DNA of 64,000 nucleotides, from assembly GCA_050730755.1 (NCBI GenBank), contig JBOHNR010000008.1:1-64000 (forward strand), given 5' to 3'. Below are positions 17,333 to 25,636 of this stretch, piece after piece. This DNA is from CAVPPA01 sp050730755 (GTDB lineage: Bacteria; Patescibacteriota; Saccharimonadia; Saccharimonadales; UBA4665). The first letter of the stretch is position 1. Each line of letters begins with the position of its first letter. The notes below the pieces were generated by a model, which was not told the origin of the DNA, made no database searches, and saw only the letters and a program-made list of their open reading frames with translations. Both the position numbers and the translations under genes were made by a program.

Positions 17333-19144
17333 CTACTGGCCTGGGCTTGTATAGTTGGGAGGCATAAATGGAGGAGGTACAGGCGGCGGAGAGTGAGGTG
17401 AAGCAGCAAATGGATCAGACATATCCGGTAAAACAACCGGCTTACCGGTAGAATTTATCGGAGGTAATGGCATGTCTAGTGGTTGACTTTCTTGAGGTGT
17501 AGAGTCAACGGACGGCCCGACAGCCGGCAGCTCACCCTTCGGTTTTAAATTACCTTCTTTATCAATCTCAACTTCCTTTGGAGTAGTTGATTGATCAGCA
17601 TTTAATCTCTCAGATGGGTGAAGATCGTCGCCCAGGGGTCTAGCGTTGAGAGAATTTATCGGCTTGATGGGCTCCGGACCAGTTTCTAGGGCTTTTAGAA
17701 CTTCGTGCCGCGCGGCATCGACATTTGTTTGCTCAGCTTGTTGATCAAGGTGTGAACTGTGAACTGATTCCTCAATTTCTTCAAGCGTTTCAGTCTCAGT
17801 GGATGAGTTTGGCTGAAATGCTGGTATAGGCGGAGAAGGTTTTGACGGCTCAAACAATAAGGGCTGCGGAGCTTGAACCGGATTGGTAGGAGGAACCGGT
17901 GCCTCCGTGTGGTTATCGGAATCGCGCTTGAGGAGTGATTCAGACGGTTCGGCAGGTGGAACATCAAATGGATTTGAGTTCTGAGGTTCGGCTGGATTTG
18001 GCGCAGGTGGTACATCGCTAGGTGGTGTTGTTTCATCTACTAGGTAGGAACGCCCGACCGATGGCAACTCAATGTCATTATTACTCGTCTTGATCTCAGC
18101 GTCGGCAAACGGGCTCTCATCTTGGGGCACACCACTTATGCCTATGTCTTTTGGAGGTTCTGGCAAAGGCAACATATCCCGGTTGAAAGGTAATTCGGGC
18201 AGTCCGTTTTCGTCAGTTACGCCTGGTGTAGGGTTGTCTGGCTGAAAAGGCGGCGCATCTGGGAGTTTAGACTCACCAAATTGGGCATGATTTATATCCA
18301 GTGTTCCGTCGTCTGTTTTGGATGGTTCTTTATTTGGCTTACGGAGGCTAGCCAGCAGACTGGAGTTGTCTGATCCTGATTTTTCAGATGGTCCTTGGCT
18401 TGACTCTTCATCTAGCTCTGACGCTACGAGTTGTTGATTTGCCCCTGCCGACATTAAATCGCCAGCTAAACTCATGGTTCTTGGGGTAGTCTTTTCATTA
18501 CTAAAGCGGTCCGTTTCAGCCACGATGCCAGTTAGCAGAGCTGTAGCGATTTGTTCATCAAGCACAGTTTTACTTAGATCTTTGAGAAGTTTGGTAACTA
18601 ATTCGGATATTGAGCTAGCGGTGGTGTCTTGCCAGTTGACAGATCCAAGATTTCCATTAGAAGTATCGTTGATACTCATAACCGTTGCATCATGTAGGAT
18701 CCGCCCATGGGTGGTGATAGCTTGGTCAAGCTCCTGTTGTTCATGAGCCCCAAGCGCAACTACGGCATCGACATTAAAGTCGCCTTGGCTGAATTCTAAG
18801 TCATCTTGGCTAAGGCTGGTTTTATAGGGTGTAATAAAGATACGAACTACTTTATCCTCGACTTTGTACCGTAACTTGTCTGCCTTAGATTTATCGAGTG
18901 CTATAATGAAATCTCGCAAACTATCGGGGCTCTGTTCAATAGTTTCTTGAGGCTTTAAAAATTCTATGGCACTTGGTACTTCGCCGCTGAAGACAGCAGC
19001 AACATGTTTGTCCATCTTATCAAGCCCTAGAGTCAGTCCGATTAGGGCACTTAGCAGATCGACGGTCGGATCGTTACGAACCGTTACGAGAATGTTTCGA
19101 GCCTCTTTTAGGCGGTTAACAACTTGCTGTTCTGCACTATCCAT
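17333..19144 (-). CDS. Degenerate NrnA-like DHH protein with long proline-rich tail
   Basis: 603 residues. Residues 1-240 follow the DHH/NrnA oligoribonuclease pattern: an N-terminal nucleotide-binding fold, DAVVALGAHEQQELD, then a stretch ending in ALLTGIVAETDRF. The metal-binding motifs are gone. The PDGDAIGS position reads DPTVDLLS and the DHH position reads INDTSNGN. The remaining 360 residues are low-complexity, rich in Pro, Ser, Asp and Glu, and end PPVPPPFMPPNYTSPGQ. Its place directly before truB-rpsO-pnp matches nrnA synteny in other bacteria. It is probably a non-catalytic scaffold. TAAAAT (19153-19158) lies 8 nt before the ATG. Confidence 0.75.
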   Translation of the reverse strand: MDSAEQQVVNRLKEARNILVTVRNDPTVDLLSALIGLTLGLDKMDKHVAAVFSGEVPSAIEFLKPQETIEQSPDSLRDFIIALDKSKADKLRYKVEDKVVRIFITPYKTSLSQDDLEFSQGDFNVDAVVALGAHEQQELDQAITTHGRILHDATVMSINDTSNGNLGSVNWQDTTASSISELVTKLLKDLSKTVLDEQIATALLTGIVAETDRFSNEKTTPRTMSLAGDLMSAGANQQLVASELDEESSQGPSEKSGSDNSSLLASLRKPNKEPSKTDDGTLDINHAQFGESKLPDAPPFQPDNPTPGVTDENGLPELPFNRDMLPLPEPPKDIGISGVPQDESPFADAEIKTSNNDIELPSVGRSYLVDETTPPSDVPPAPNPAEPQNSNPFDVPPAEPSESLLKRDSDNHTEAPVPPTNPVQAPQPLLFEPSKPSPPIPAFQPNSSTETETLEEIEESVHSSHLDQQAEQTNVDAARHEVLKALETGPEPIKPINSLNARPLGDDLHPSERLNADQSTTPKEVEIDKEGNLKPKGELPAVGPSVDSTPQESQPLDMPLPPINSTGKPVVLPDMSDPFAASPHSPPPVPPPFMPPNYTSPGQ

Positions 19145-19258
19145 ATTTTTTTATTTTAACCTTCAGCGTGATCTTACTACAAATTTGAAGGCTTGTCTAT
19201 AACACTGGAGACGTAGCATAAAAGACAATTACAAGACAGCAATGTGCGCACAAACACC

Positions 19259-19288
19259 TTTACAATGGGTACCTTAATCTGTTATAGT
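19259..19288 (+). promoter_or_regulatory. Promoter of rpsT
   Basis: TTTACA (19259-19264) and an extended -10 (TGT-TATAGT, box 19283-19288) are 18 bp apart. The transcript would start about 19295, giving a leader of about 30 nt with the AAGAGGAACAAC ribosome site of rpsT. Confidence 0.75.
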
Positions 19289-19323
19289 CATCGGGAAATT
19301 CTATAAAACCTAAGAGGAACAAC

Positions 19324-19668
19324 ATGCCGATTATCAAATCCGCTAAAAAGCGTGTCCGGACAGCTCGTAAAGCAACAATTCGGAACAACAAAACAAAGCG
19401 TAACTTAAGAAGCGCCCTTAAGCTATTCTCCAAGAAAACGACAGTCGCCTCTCATAAAAGTGCTCAAAGTGCCGTCGACACAGCCATTAAGAAAGGTATC
19501 CTGACTAAAAATAAAGCTGGCCGAATAAAGAAAAAATTAGCGGCTCAAGCAAAGTTAGCCGGTGCAAAATCTACCCCAACCAAAAAGTCAGTCAAACCGA
19601 AAACTAAACCAACTGTTAAGCCAGCAGCTGCTAAGAAAAAAGCTCACATCACAAAAACCAAAAAGTGA
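19324..19668 (+). CDS. rpsT: Ribosomal protein bS20 with lysine-rich tail
   Basis: 114 residues; S20 is usually 85-90. The core (MPIIKSAKKRVRTARKATIR to about residue 82) is standard. The extra 30 residues are repeats of Lys, Pro, Thr and Ala (KPKTKPTVKPAAAKKK). Basic tails of this type on ribosomal proteins usually contact rRNA. The gene has its own promoter and Shine-Dalgarno and converges with holA 8 bp downstream, with no terminator hairpin visible between them. Confidence 0.93.
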   Translation: MPIIKSAKKRVRTARKATIRNNKTKRNLRSALKLFSKKTTVASHKSAQSAVDTAIKKGILTKNKAGRIKKKLAAQAKLAGAKSTPTKKSVKPKTKPTVKPAAAKKKAHITKTKK

Positions 19669-19675
19669 TTTAGGA

Positions 19676-20596
19676 TTAGGCTGCAATCTTTATTAAGAAA
19701 AACTGTAGAGCTTCATCCAAATCGATATTTTCTCGCTTTGATCGAACATCTATAGTTAGTAAATCAGCTATCAGTTGTTTAAGCTTTTCAAAACTAATCC
19801 GAGCTGCCGTTATTTGACTCTTCCGAACAACAACAGGATGAAGTTTTGCTTCCTTGGCTATGGCTTCGCTGGAACGGCCTGTTGCCGTTTTAACAAAAGA
19901 TAAAGCTTTTAATTGCCACGACAACATAGATATAATTATTTTCGGCTCAACTCTTTGTTGACGCTGGTCATTGTAAAGCTTAATGGAGCGTTCAAGATTG
20001 CCGGTAAAAGCTACGTCTAATAATTCAAAGATTTTGCTTTGTGGTGTTAGTTCAGTTAAAAGTTCAATATTCACCTGGCTTATATCAGGCGCATAAAGTA
20101 GTAATTTTTCCAGTTCATTGTCCAGCATTTGTTGATTCATCCCTACCCTTTGTACCAAAAACCGAGCATTAGCCGAAGTGAGATTACCGTTTTTTGATTG
20201 GGCTGTTTCGATTAGCCATTTCACTAAGTCTTCTTCATTGAGTTCAGCGAACTCCTGAAAGTCCGTCGATTTTTTTAAGAGTTTGTAGTAACTCAATCGC
20301 TTATCTAGCTTAAGTTCCAGCAATATTAAATCTGTTGTCGTTGGTAGTTCTTTGAGAAGTTCTTCGGCCTGTTCAGCGAACTGTTTATTAATGGACGGGT
20401 TACGTAGTATTACCATCTTTCTAGCAGTTAAAAAAGGTGTACTTTGTAAGCTTTCTCGGAACTGATCGAAGTTACTTTCTTCAGCGTCCAAACGTTCTAC
20501 TGCTATATCGCCATGAATATCAATAAATTCAGTAGTCAGCTTTCCAAGCGCTGATCGCAATAAAAATTCGTTCGCTCCCGTTAGAGTAACAACCAT
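19676..20596 (-). CDS. holA: DNA polymerase III delta subunit
   Basis: 306 residues, a usual HolA length. It starts MVVTLTGANEFLLRSALGKL and shows the clamp-loader layout of an AAA-like N-terminus, a helical lid, and a C-terminal helical collar (about 220-306). Like other delta subunits it has no working P-loop. It opens the beta clamp. TATAAT (20604-20609) lies 7 nt before the ATG, so it appears leaderless. It follows mutM with 27 bp between. Confidence 0.88.
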   Translation of the reverse strand: MVVTLTGANEFLLRSALGKLTTEFIDIHGDIAVERLDAEESNFDQFRESLQSTPFLTARKMVILRNPSINKQFAEQAEELLKELPTTTDLILLELKLDKRLSYYKLLKKSTDFQEFAELNEEDLVKWLIETAQSKNGNLTSANARFLVQRVGMNQQMLDNELEKLLLYAPDISQVNIELLTELTPQSKIFELLDVAFTGNLERSIKLYNDQRQQRVEPKIIISMLSWQLKALSFVKTATGRSSEAIAKEAKLHPVVVRKSQITAARISFEKLKQLIADLLTIDVRSKRENIDLDEALQFFLIKIAA

Positions 20597-20623
20597 GTGA
20601 TCTATTATAAACTCCCACCATTT

Positions 20624-21496
20624 TTATCGCAGACGTTGGCATCGTGGACAAAAATGAGTTCCCCTGCCTGCTAATCTAATTTTTAAAATTGTCGTACTGC
20701 AACGCTGACAAGGCTGACCATTAAGACGGAAGACTTTGGCAAAGCTCAGATAATTTCCCTTTTTACCTTCAGCGTCAACATAATTTCTGTCGGTTGATCC
20801 TCCCTTTTTAAGGCTTAACCGGAGAACCGCCACGAGCGCTGCATGAAGTTCTTTAATCTTCGTTTCAGGCAGATGGCTGGTTATCGTTTTGGGGTGGATT
20901 CTGGCTCCCCAAAGTGATTCATCGGCATAAATATTACCGACTCCGGCAATAACGGCCTGATCAAGTAATGCAGCTTTAATATTTGTCTTAGGTCGATGTT
21001 GTAACTGTTTTTGTAAGATCTGCCAGCTGAAATCTGCTTCAAGAGGTTCAGGCCCGAATTTTTTTATAAAATCGATGTTTGGAACTTCAGCTGTCGGTAT
21101 AAGCCTTATCCAACCGAATTTACGCTGGTCATTAAAAAACAGCCGACTGCCATCCCCGAACTCAAAAATGACGCGAGTTGACTTGTCGGGCAATTGATTC
21201 GTCAACGAAGCGGTTGGATGACCGGCGCCGAAGTGAACATTTTTACCCTGAAAAACAAGCTGCCCGGTCATTTTTAAATGAATGACGAGCGAATAATTAC
21301 TTGAAAGTTCGACCAACAAGACCTTGGCTCGGCGCTTGACGACTCTAACTTTAGCCCCAATCAGAAAAGTTTGGATATCTTCCGAGGGGCTTGAAAAGCT
21401 TTTTGGGTTGCTACAATTAACAGTCTTAATGACCAAATCAGGCAACAAACGATTAAGCCCCAATCGAACTGTCTCCACCTCCGGCAATTCTGGCAT
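20624..21496 (-). CDS. mutM: Formamidopyrimidine-DNA glycosylase
   Basis: 290 residues. The catalytic Pro2-Glu3 are present (MPELPEVETV), and Lys in HLKMTGQL matches the essential Lys57. The C-terminal zinc finger has four cysteines (CQRCSTT ... CPRCQ) and the arginine in GRGTHFCP. It removes 8-oxoguanine and nicks the site. TATAAT at 21505-21510 lies 8 nt before the ATG, with an oppositely oriented -10 for the next gene in the same 37-bp gap. Unlike DnaG in this window, it keeps its zinc ligands. Confidence 0.96.
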   Translation of the reverse strand: MPELPEVETVRLGLNRLLPDLVIKTVNCSNPKSFSSPSEDIQTFLIGAKVRVVKRRAKVLLVELSSNYSLVIHLKMTGQLVFQGKNVHFGAGHPTASLTNQLPDKSTRVIFEFGDGSRLFFNDQRKFGWIRLIPTAEVPNIDFIKKFGPEPLEADFSWQILQKQLQHRPKTNIKAALLDQAVIAGVGNIYADESLWGARIHPKTITSHLPETKIKELHAALVAVLRLSLKKGGSTDRNYVDAEGKKGNYLSFAKVFRLNGQPCQRCSTTILKIRLAGRGTHFCPRCQRLR

Positions 21497-21533
21497 ATAT
21501 ACTTATTATACTGGCACTTGTTAGAATAAGATT

Positions 21534-21773
21534 ATGGCTGATTCACTTTTTGATATCTTAAGCCAAAAAGATTTTACTGAACCGCCAGAAACAATGGCCA
21601 TAAAGCGCTACATTCAGGATCATTTCAAGGTTGCGGTTGAAGCTGTTATCCATAACAGCGATATTATTATCAGCGCTCCGAGTGCAGCACTAGCGAATAC
21701 ACTTCGCTATCATTCTAGAGAGCTTAAATTTGCCGCTAAAACTGATAAACGGATTGTGCTGAGGATTAAATAA
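21534..21773 (+). CDS. Short DciA/DUF721-like protein
   Basis: 79 residues. The C-terminal two thirds (IIISAPSAALANTLRYHSRE followed by ILVRIK-like strands) resembles the KH-like half of DciA/DUF721 proteins, which load or assist the replicative helicase. This copy is shorter than typical DciA (100-160 residues). The assignment rests on pattern only and is moderate. An extended -10 (TGT-TAGAAT, box 21522-21527) lies 6 nt before the ATG, so the gene is probably leaderless and divergent from mutM. Confidence 0.55.
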   Translation: MADSLFDILSQKDFTEPPETMAIKRYIQDHFKVAVEAVIHNSDIIISAPSAALANTLRYHSRELKFAAKTDKRIVLRIK

Positions 21774-21781
21774 CTTTTTGT

Positions 21782-22333
21782 TTAGAGCGTGACATTACTG
21801 GTTAGGCTGTTGTAATCGGGAAATTGGGCATCAAATAACTGTCGGATAACTGGCCCGTTACCTTCAAAAGTACCGGTAGCACATGACGTAGACCAGTAAC
21901 GTTCAAGGTTATTACCGCCACCGTTAATAACTTCGTAAATGTAGCGATCACCTAGAGCACAATGCCCTCGGTCGTCGCTCAAGCTGGGGTTATTGTTGCC
22001 ATCAGCAAAGCCGTTAAGCTCTAGTGAATGTAAAAATGTAGCGTAGGCATTGACGTTCATAGGGTATGCATTTGCAGTGTCAGTTTTACCTTCATAACCC
22101 TGAGTTACGGTGATTGTGGCTTGAGTATTATCAATATTAAGAATGATATCGTGGTGAGTAGAAGAGGCAGCCACCGGTGAATCAACAGTTAACTGAACTG
22201 CTGCGTCTGTATTCGCATAACTATCAAGATTTAAGGGCTGTGAGGCAGGAGCCGATGAGCCGCGGAAGATCAGAATAATCACCACTATGATCAATCCAAT
22301 TGAAAGTAAAAATCCAATAATATAACGCGTCAT
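21782..22333 (-). CDS. Membrane-anchored extracytoplasmic protein
   Basis: 183 residues. One membrane anchor (about residues 4-24) is followed by a soluble domain with beta-rich pattern (HHDIILNIDNTQATITVTQG) and cysteines at two sites (GHCALGD, STSCATG) that could form a disulphide outside the cell. No known family recognised. The stop converges with the DciA-like gene 8 bp away. A TATCAT-like -10 and an AAAGG site lie upstream, so it has a normal leader. Confidence 0.65.
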   Translation of the reverse strand: MTRYIIGFLLSIGLIIVVIILIFRGSSAPASQPLNLDSYANTDAAVQLTVDSPVAASSTHHDIILNIDNTQATITVTQGYEGKTDTANAYPMNVNAYATFLHSLELNGFADGNNNPSLSDDRGHCALGDRYIYEVINGGGNNLERYWSTSCATGTFEGNGPVIRQLFDAQFPDYNSLTSNVTL

Positions 22334-22424
22334 CTACCAAAACCTTTGAGTAATAGCTTATGATACCATAATATTACATCTTTAGCAACATTTCATGAGA
22401 CCATTTTAAGGTACAATAGTTGGT

Positions 22425-22865
22425 ATGCGCTTACGCTATGAAACCGGTGTTGCTACTTTAGTTCAATTCATAGTGGCTGTTTCCTTGAGCTCATTGAATG
22501 GCATTATATCTATAATTGGCGGCTGCACTGCCTGTGCCAACGCCGATTGTGTTAGTAACACCTTAGTGTCTTTAATACTTATTATTTTGATAGTTATTGC
22601 ACTTGGCTTTTTATTAGTTCTGGGCTACGCTGCTCAAGAACGTAGAAGTAGCCGACTTGCCAAGACGCTAATTGCTTTTGAAGTCCTGGCCGCTCTTATT
22701 TATCTTTTCGATGCCCAACATACGCCGAATATTATAGATCGCATCACCAACCTCATAACATTCGTAGTGGCAGTTTGGGTGATCTTGCTTGCCTGGCGGC
22801 TGGCCACAGCCAAAGGCGGGAGAATTGTTAGATCACGGCAACGGCGTAATCCAATCCCTCGCTAA
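22425..22865 (+). CDS. Small multi-pass membrane protein
   Basis: 146 residues with about four membrane segments (near 10-30, 45-68, 80-97 and 105-125). A CTACANADC stretch follows the first. The C-terminus is strongly basic (RIVRSRQRRNPIPR), likely cytoplasmic. No family recognised. TACAAT (22412-22417) lies 7 nt before the ATG with no Shine-Dalgarno, so it is probably leaderless. It converges with polA 16 bp away. Confidence 0.65.
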   Translation: MRLRYETGVATLVQFIVAVSLSSLNGIISIIGGCTACANADCVSNTLVSLILIILIVIALGFLLVLGYAAQERRSSRLAKTLIAFEVLAALIYLFDAQHTPNIIDRITNLITFVVAVWVILLAWRLATAKGGRIVRSRQRRNPIPR

Positions 22866-22880
22866 AAGTGAGACTTGATC

Positions 22881-25550
22881 TTAAAGTTCGCTCCAGTTAT
22901 CACCGACGGACATATCAACAGTCAGTTTAACCGGCAAGGCTGGATAAATGTTTTCCATAGTTTCTCTCAATATATCTGTGACGGTTTCAACCGCTGCATC
23001 AGGGCATTCAACGAGTATCGAGTCATGAATTTGGAGCAACATATTACAGTCATTATTCAGAGCGCGCAAACGTTGATCGATTAGAATCATGGCAATCTTC
23101 ATAAGGTCAGCTTCGGTACCTTGGATTGGCATATTTATAGCCGCCCTTTCGGCTGCTGATCTGGCAGCAAAATTGCTGGAGTGGATATCCGGCATTGGTC
23201 GTCGTCGACCGAATAATGTTTCAACATATCCATCTTTCAGAGCCTGTTTCTTAAGGTTATCTAAATATGTGACTAGTGGTTTTCGCAGAGCCATGTAGTT
23301 ATTAATGAAACTCTGAGCTTGTTCAAATGTCATACCGGCCGCCACTGAAAGACCATGTGGACTCATGCCATAAAGAATGCCAAAGTTAACCACCTTAGCA
23401 GCTCGGCGCATTTGCTTAGTAACATCTTCAATCTCGCGTCTATAAACTTGAGCGGCTGTGGCCGTATGTATATCAATATCTCTATTAAACATTTCAATCA
23501 GTTCTTGATCCTGGCTCATAGCGGCGCTTAATCTGAGTTCAAACTGATTGTAATCAGCACTGACTAGTTTTTTCCCAGATCCAGCTACAAAAGCCTGCCG
23601 AATTTTTCTACCCAGATCGGTTCTGACCGGAATATTTTGTAAATTAGGATCAGTGCTAGAAAGTCTTCCAGTTTGGGCAATTGTCAAGTTGAAGGTGGTG
23701 TGTAACCGCGAATTTTTATCTACCATAACTGGCAGTGTGTCAATATAAGTATTCTTTAATTTAGTAACTTCACGCCACTTCAATATATTTTGAATAATCG
23801 GGTGTTGATCAAGCAGTTTGTCTAATTCGCTGGCGGCTGTACTAAAACCAGTTTTGCCTTTTTTGATACCAGTTGTCGAAAGCCCGAGATGTAATTTATC
23901 AAATAGGGTGTTGGCAAGTTGAACTGGGCTACCAATATTGAACTCTCCACCTGCCTCTTTATAAATTCGTCGTTCTATGCCAGTGATCATGCCGTCAATT
24001 TCAGTTTTCATCTTTTTGAGATAAGCCGTGTCAAGCTTAATACCGACGTACTCCATGCGTGCTAGTACTGGTATTACAGGCCACTCAATATCATGAGCTA
24101 GCTCCGATACCATAGACATTTGGTGGAGATCTTTGACCTGTCGTTCATAAAGCACTTTAATAACAGCAATTATTTCGGTTGCCCGCTCAGCAGCTTGAGT
24201 TGGATTAAGTCCTTCAAACAATAAACTTTGGTAAGCCAAGTCGGCTCTAGCCAGTTCAGTTAGCGTTTGTTCACGACGCAGCGCGTTAAGTAAAAAAGCA
24301 CCAATTAGGACATCATGACCGACGAGTGGCAGATCCTTGCAACCAAGTGCCAATAATATTTCAAGAGTGGCCTTAGTATCATGACCTATTAGCCGAGGAG
24401 CGTTATCGAATAGGGCTATAACAGACTCTTTATTAAGTTTTGTAAGATCTAGCGTGTAAATAGTATTACCGTCTGTACTCAATATTAAAGTGGTTGGATC
24501 ATTGCCATGCTTGTCTTTGGCAAAAGAATAAACAAAAAATTGTCTAGCTCGTTTAAAATCTAAAGCAGCCAATTTTTTATTATTATCAATGATCACGTTC
24601 TTGCCGGTTTGAAGTTTCATGCTGGCGTTCAGATCTGTTGTGTAATTATTAACGGTGACCTGCATAACTTCAGGCAACTGGCGAGCAAGCGTTTTAAATT
24701 CCAGTCTTTGTAGTAATTCTAGTATTTTAGCTGGCTGAATTTTACTGCCGTCAACTTCAGTTAAATCTAACTTAACCGGGGCATCGGTCCAGATCCGAGC
24801 TAATTCTTTACTAAGATATGCTAACTTTTTACCAGCCTCTAGTTTTTGGCGTAAACTTTCTTTTATAAGTGGCAAATTTTCGTAGACTTCATCAAGGGTT
24901 TTGAATTGGTCAATTAACTCAAAAGCTGTCTTGTCGCCTACACCAGGTACACCCGGTATATTATCTGAAGAATCACCTTTTAGTGACTTAAAATCTAAAA
25001 ATTGTTCTGGTTTCAGCCTATATTTAGCCTCAAAACTTTCTGGTGAATAAAGCTCAATATGGCTCAATCCTGATTTTAAAACGAAGACACGAACATGCGG
25101 ATCAACTAGTTGCAACATATCGAGATCACTGGTAACCAACAGAGTTTCAATGCCCTTTTTAGTCGCTTGCAAAGCTAAGGTACCCATAATGTCGTCTGAT
25201 TCATAATCGTCCAATTCATAAAGTGGCCAGCCAAAGGCCTTTAGTAATTCTTGCAATATAGGAATCTGCGCGTAAAAGTCCGGTGGGGGTGATTTGCGGC
25301 CAGCTTTATATTCCGGATAGAGTTTAAGTCGACGCCGGATATTTGTTTTTGGCTTATCCCAAGCAATTGCCACATAATCTGGGGTGAGTTGGCGCATAAC
25401 CTCAAGCGCCATGGTGGCGAAACCGAATATACCGCCGGTAGGCGTCCCGTCTTTGGTCACTAAATTCGGCATAGCATAGTAGCCACGATAAAATACACTT
25501 TTGCCGTCAATAATGGCAAATTTCTTAGATTTCGTGGGACCTGAGTTCAT
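22881..25550 (-). CDS. polA: DNA polymerase I, inactive proofreading domain
   Basis: 889 residues with three domains. The 5'-nuclease (1-290) has DYESDDIMGT and SLKGDSSDNIPGVPGVGDKT. The 3'-5' exonuclease-like domain (about 310-490) lacks the DxE and other acidic residues: the FDTET position reads FFVYSFAK. The polymerase (500-889) has KLVSADYNQFELRLSA, RRAAKVVNFGILYG and IHDSILVE. It fills gaps and removes primers; like Taq it should not proofread. TATACT (25558-25563) lies 7 nt before the ATG, so it is leaderless. It is divergent from the P-type ATPase. Confidence 0.96.
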   Translation of the reverse strand: MNSGPTKSKKFAIIDGKSVFYRGYYAMPNLVTKDGTPTGGIFGFATMALEVMRQLTPDYVAIAWDKPKTNIRRRLKLYPEYKAGRKSPPPDFYAQIPILQELLKAFGWPLYELDDYESDDIMGTLALQATKKGIETLLVTSDLDMLQLVDPHVRVFVLKSGLSHIELYSPESFEAKYRLKPEQFLDFKSLKGDSSDNIPGVPGVGDKTAFELIDQFKTLDEVYENLPLIKESLRQKLEAGKKLAYLSKELARIWTDAPVKLDLTEVDGSKIQPAKILELLQRLEFKTLARQLPEVMQVTVNNYTTDLNASMKLQTGKNVIIDNNKKLAALDFKRARQFFVYSFAKDKHGNDPTTLILSTDGNTIYTLDLTKLNKESVIALFDNAPRLIGHDTKATLEILLALGCKDLPLVGHDVLIGAFLLNALRREQTLTELARADLAYQSLLFEGLNPTQAAERATEIIAVIKVLYERQVKDLHQMSMVSELAHDIEWPVIPVLARMEYVGIKLDTAYLKKMKTEIDGMITGIERRIYKEAGGEFNIGSPVQLANTLFDKLHLGLSTTGIKKGKTGFSTAASELDKLLDQHPIIQNILKWREVTKLKNTYIDTLPVMVDKNSRLHTTFNLTIAQTGRLSSTDPNLQNIPVRTDLGRKIRQAFVAGSGKKLVSADYNQFELRLSAAMSQDQELIEMFNRDIDIHTATAAQVYRREIEDVTKQMRRAAKVVNFGILYGMSPHGLSVAAGMTFEQAQSFINNYMALRKPLVTYLDNLKKQALKDGYVETLFGRRRPMPDIHSSNFAARSAAERAAINMPIQGTEADLMKIAMILIDQRLRALNNDCNMLLQIHDSILVECPDAAVETVTDILRETMENIYPALPVKLTVDMSVGDNWSEL

Positions 25551-25636
25551 GTTATTCAGTATATCTTAATGAAGCCTGAGGCCTTTAGTCGCCGTAAAAG
25601 GGGACACAATATGCTCTGAGGTATAATGATCCTAAG

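Noticed and set aside
17305..17436. Longer TruB start
   Set aside because: It overlaps the proline-rich tail of the upstream gene and has no similarity to TruB N-termini.
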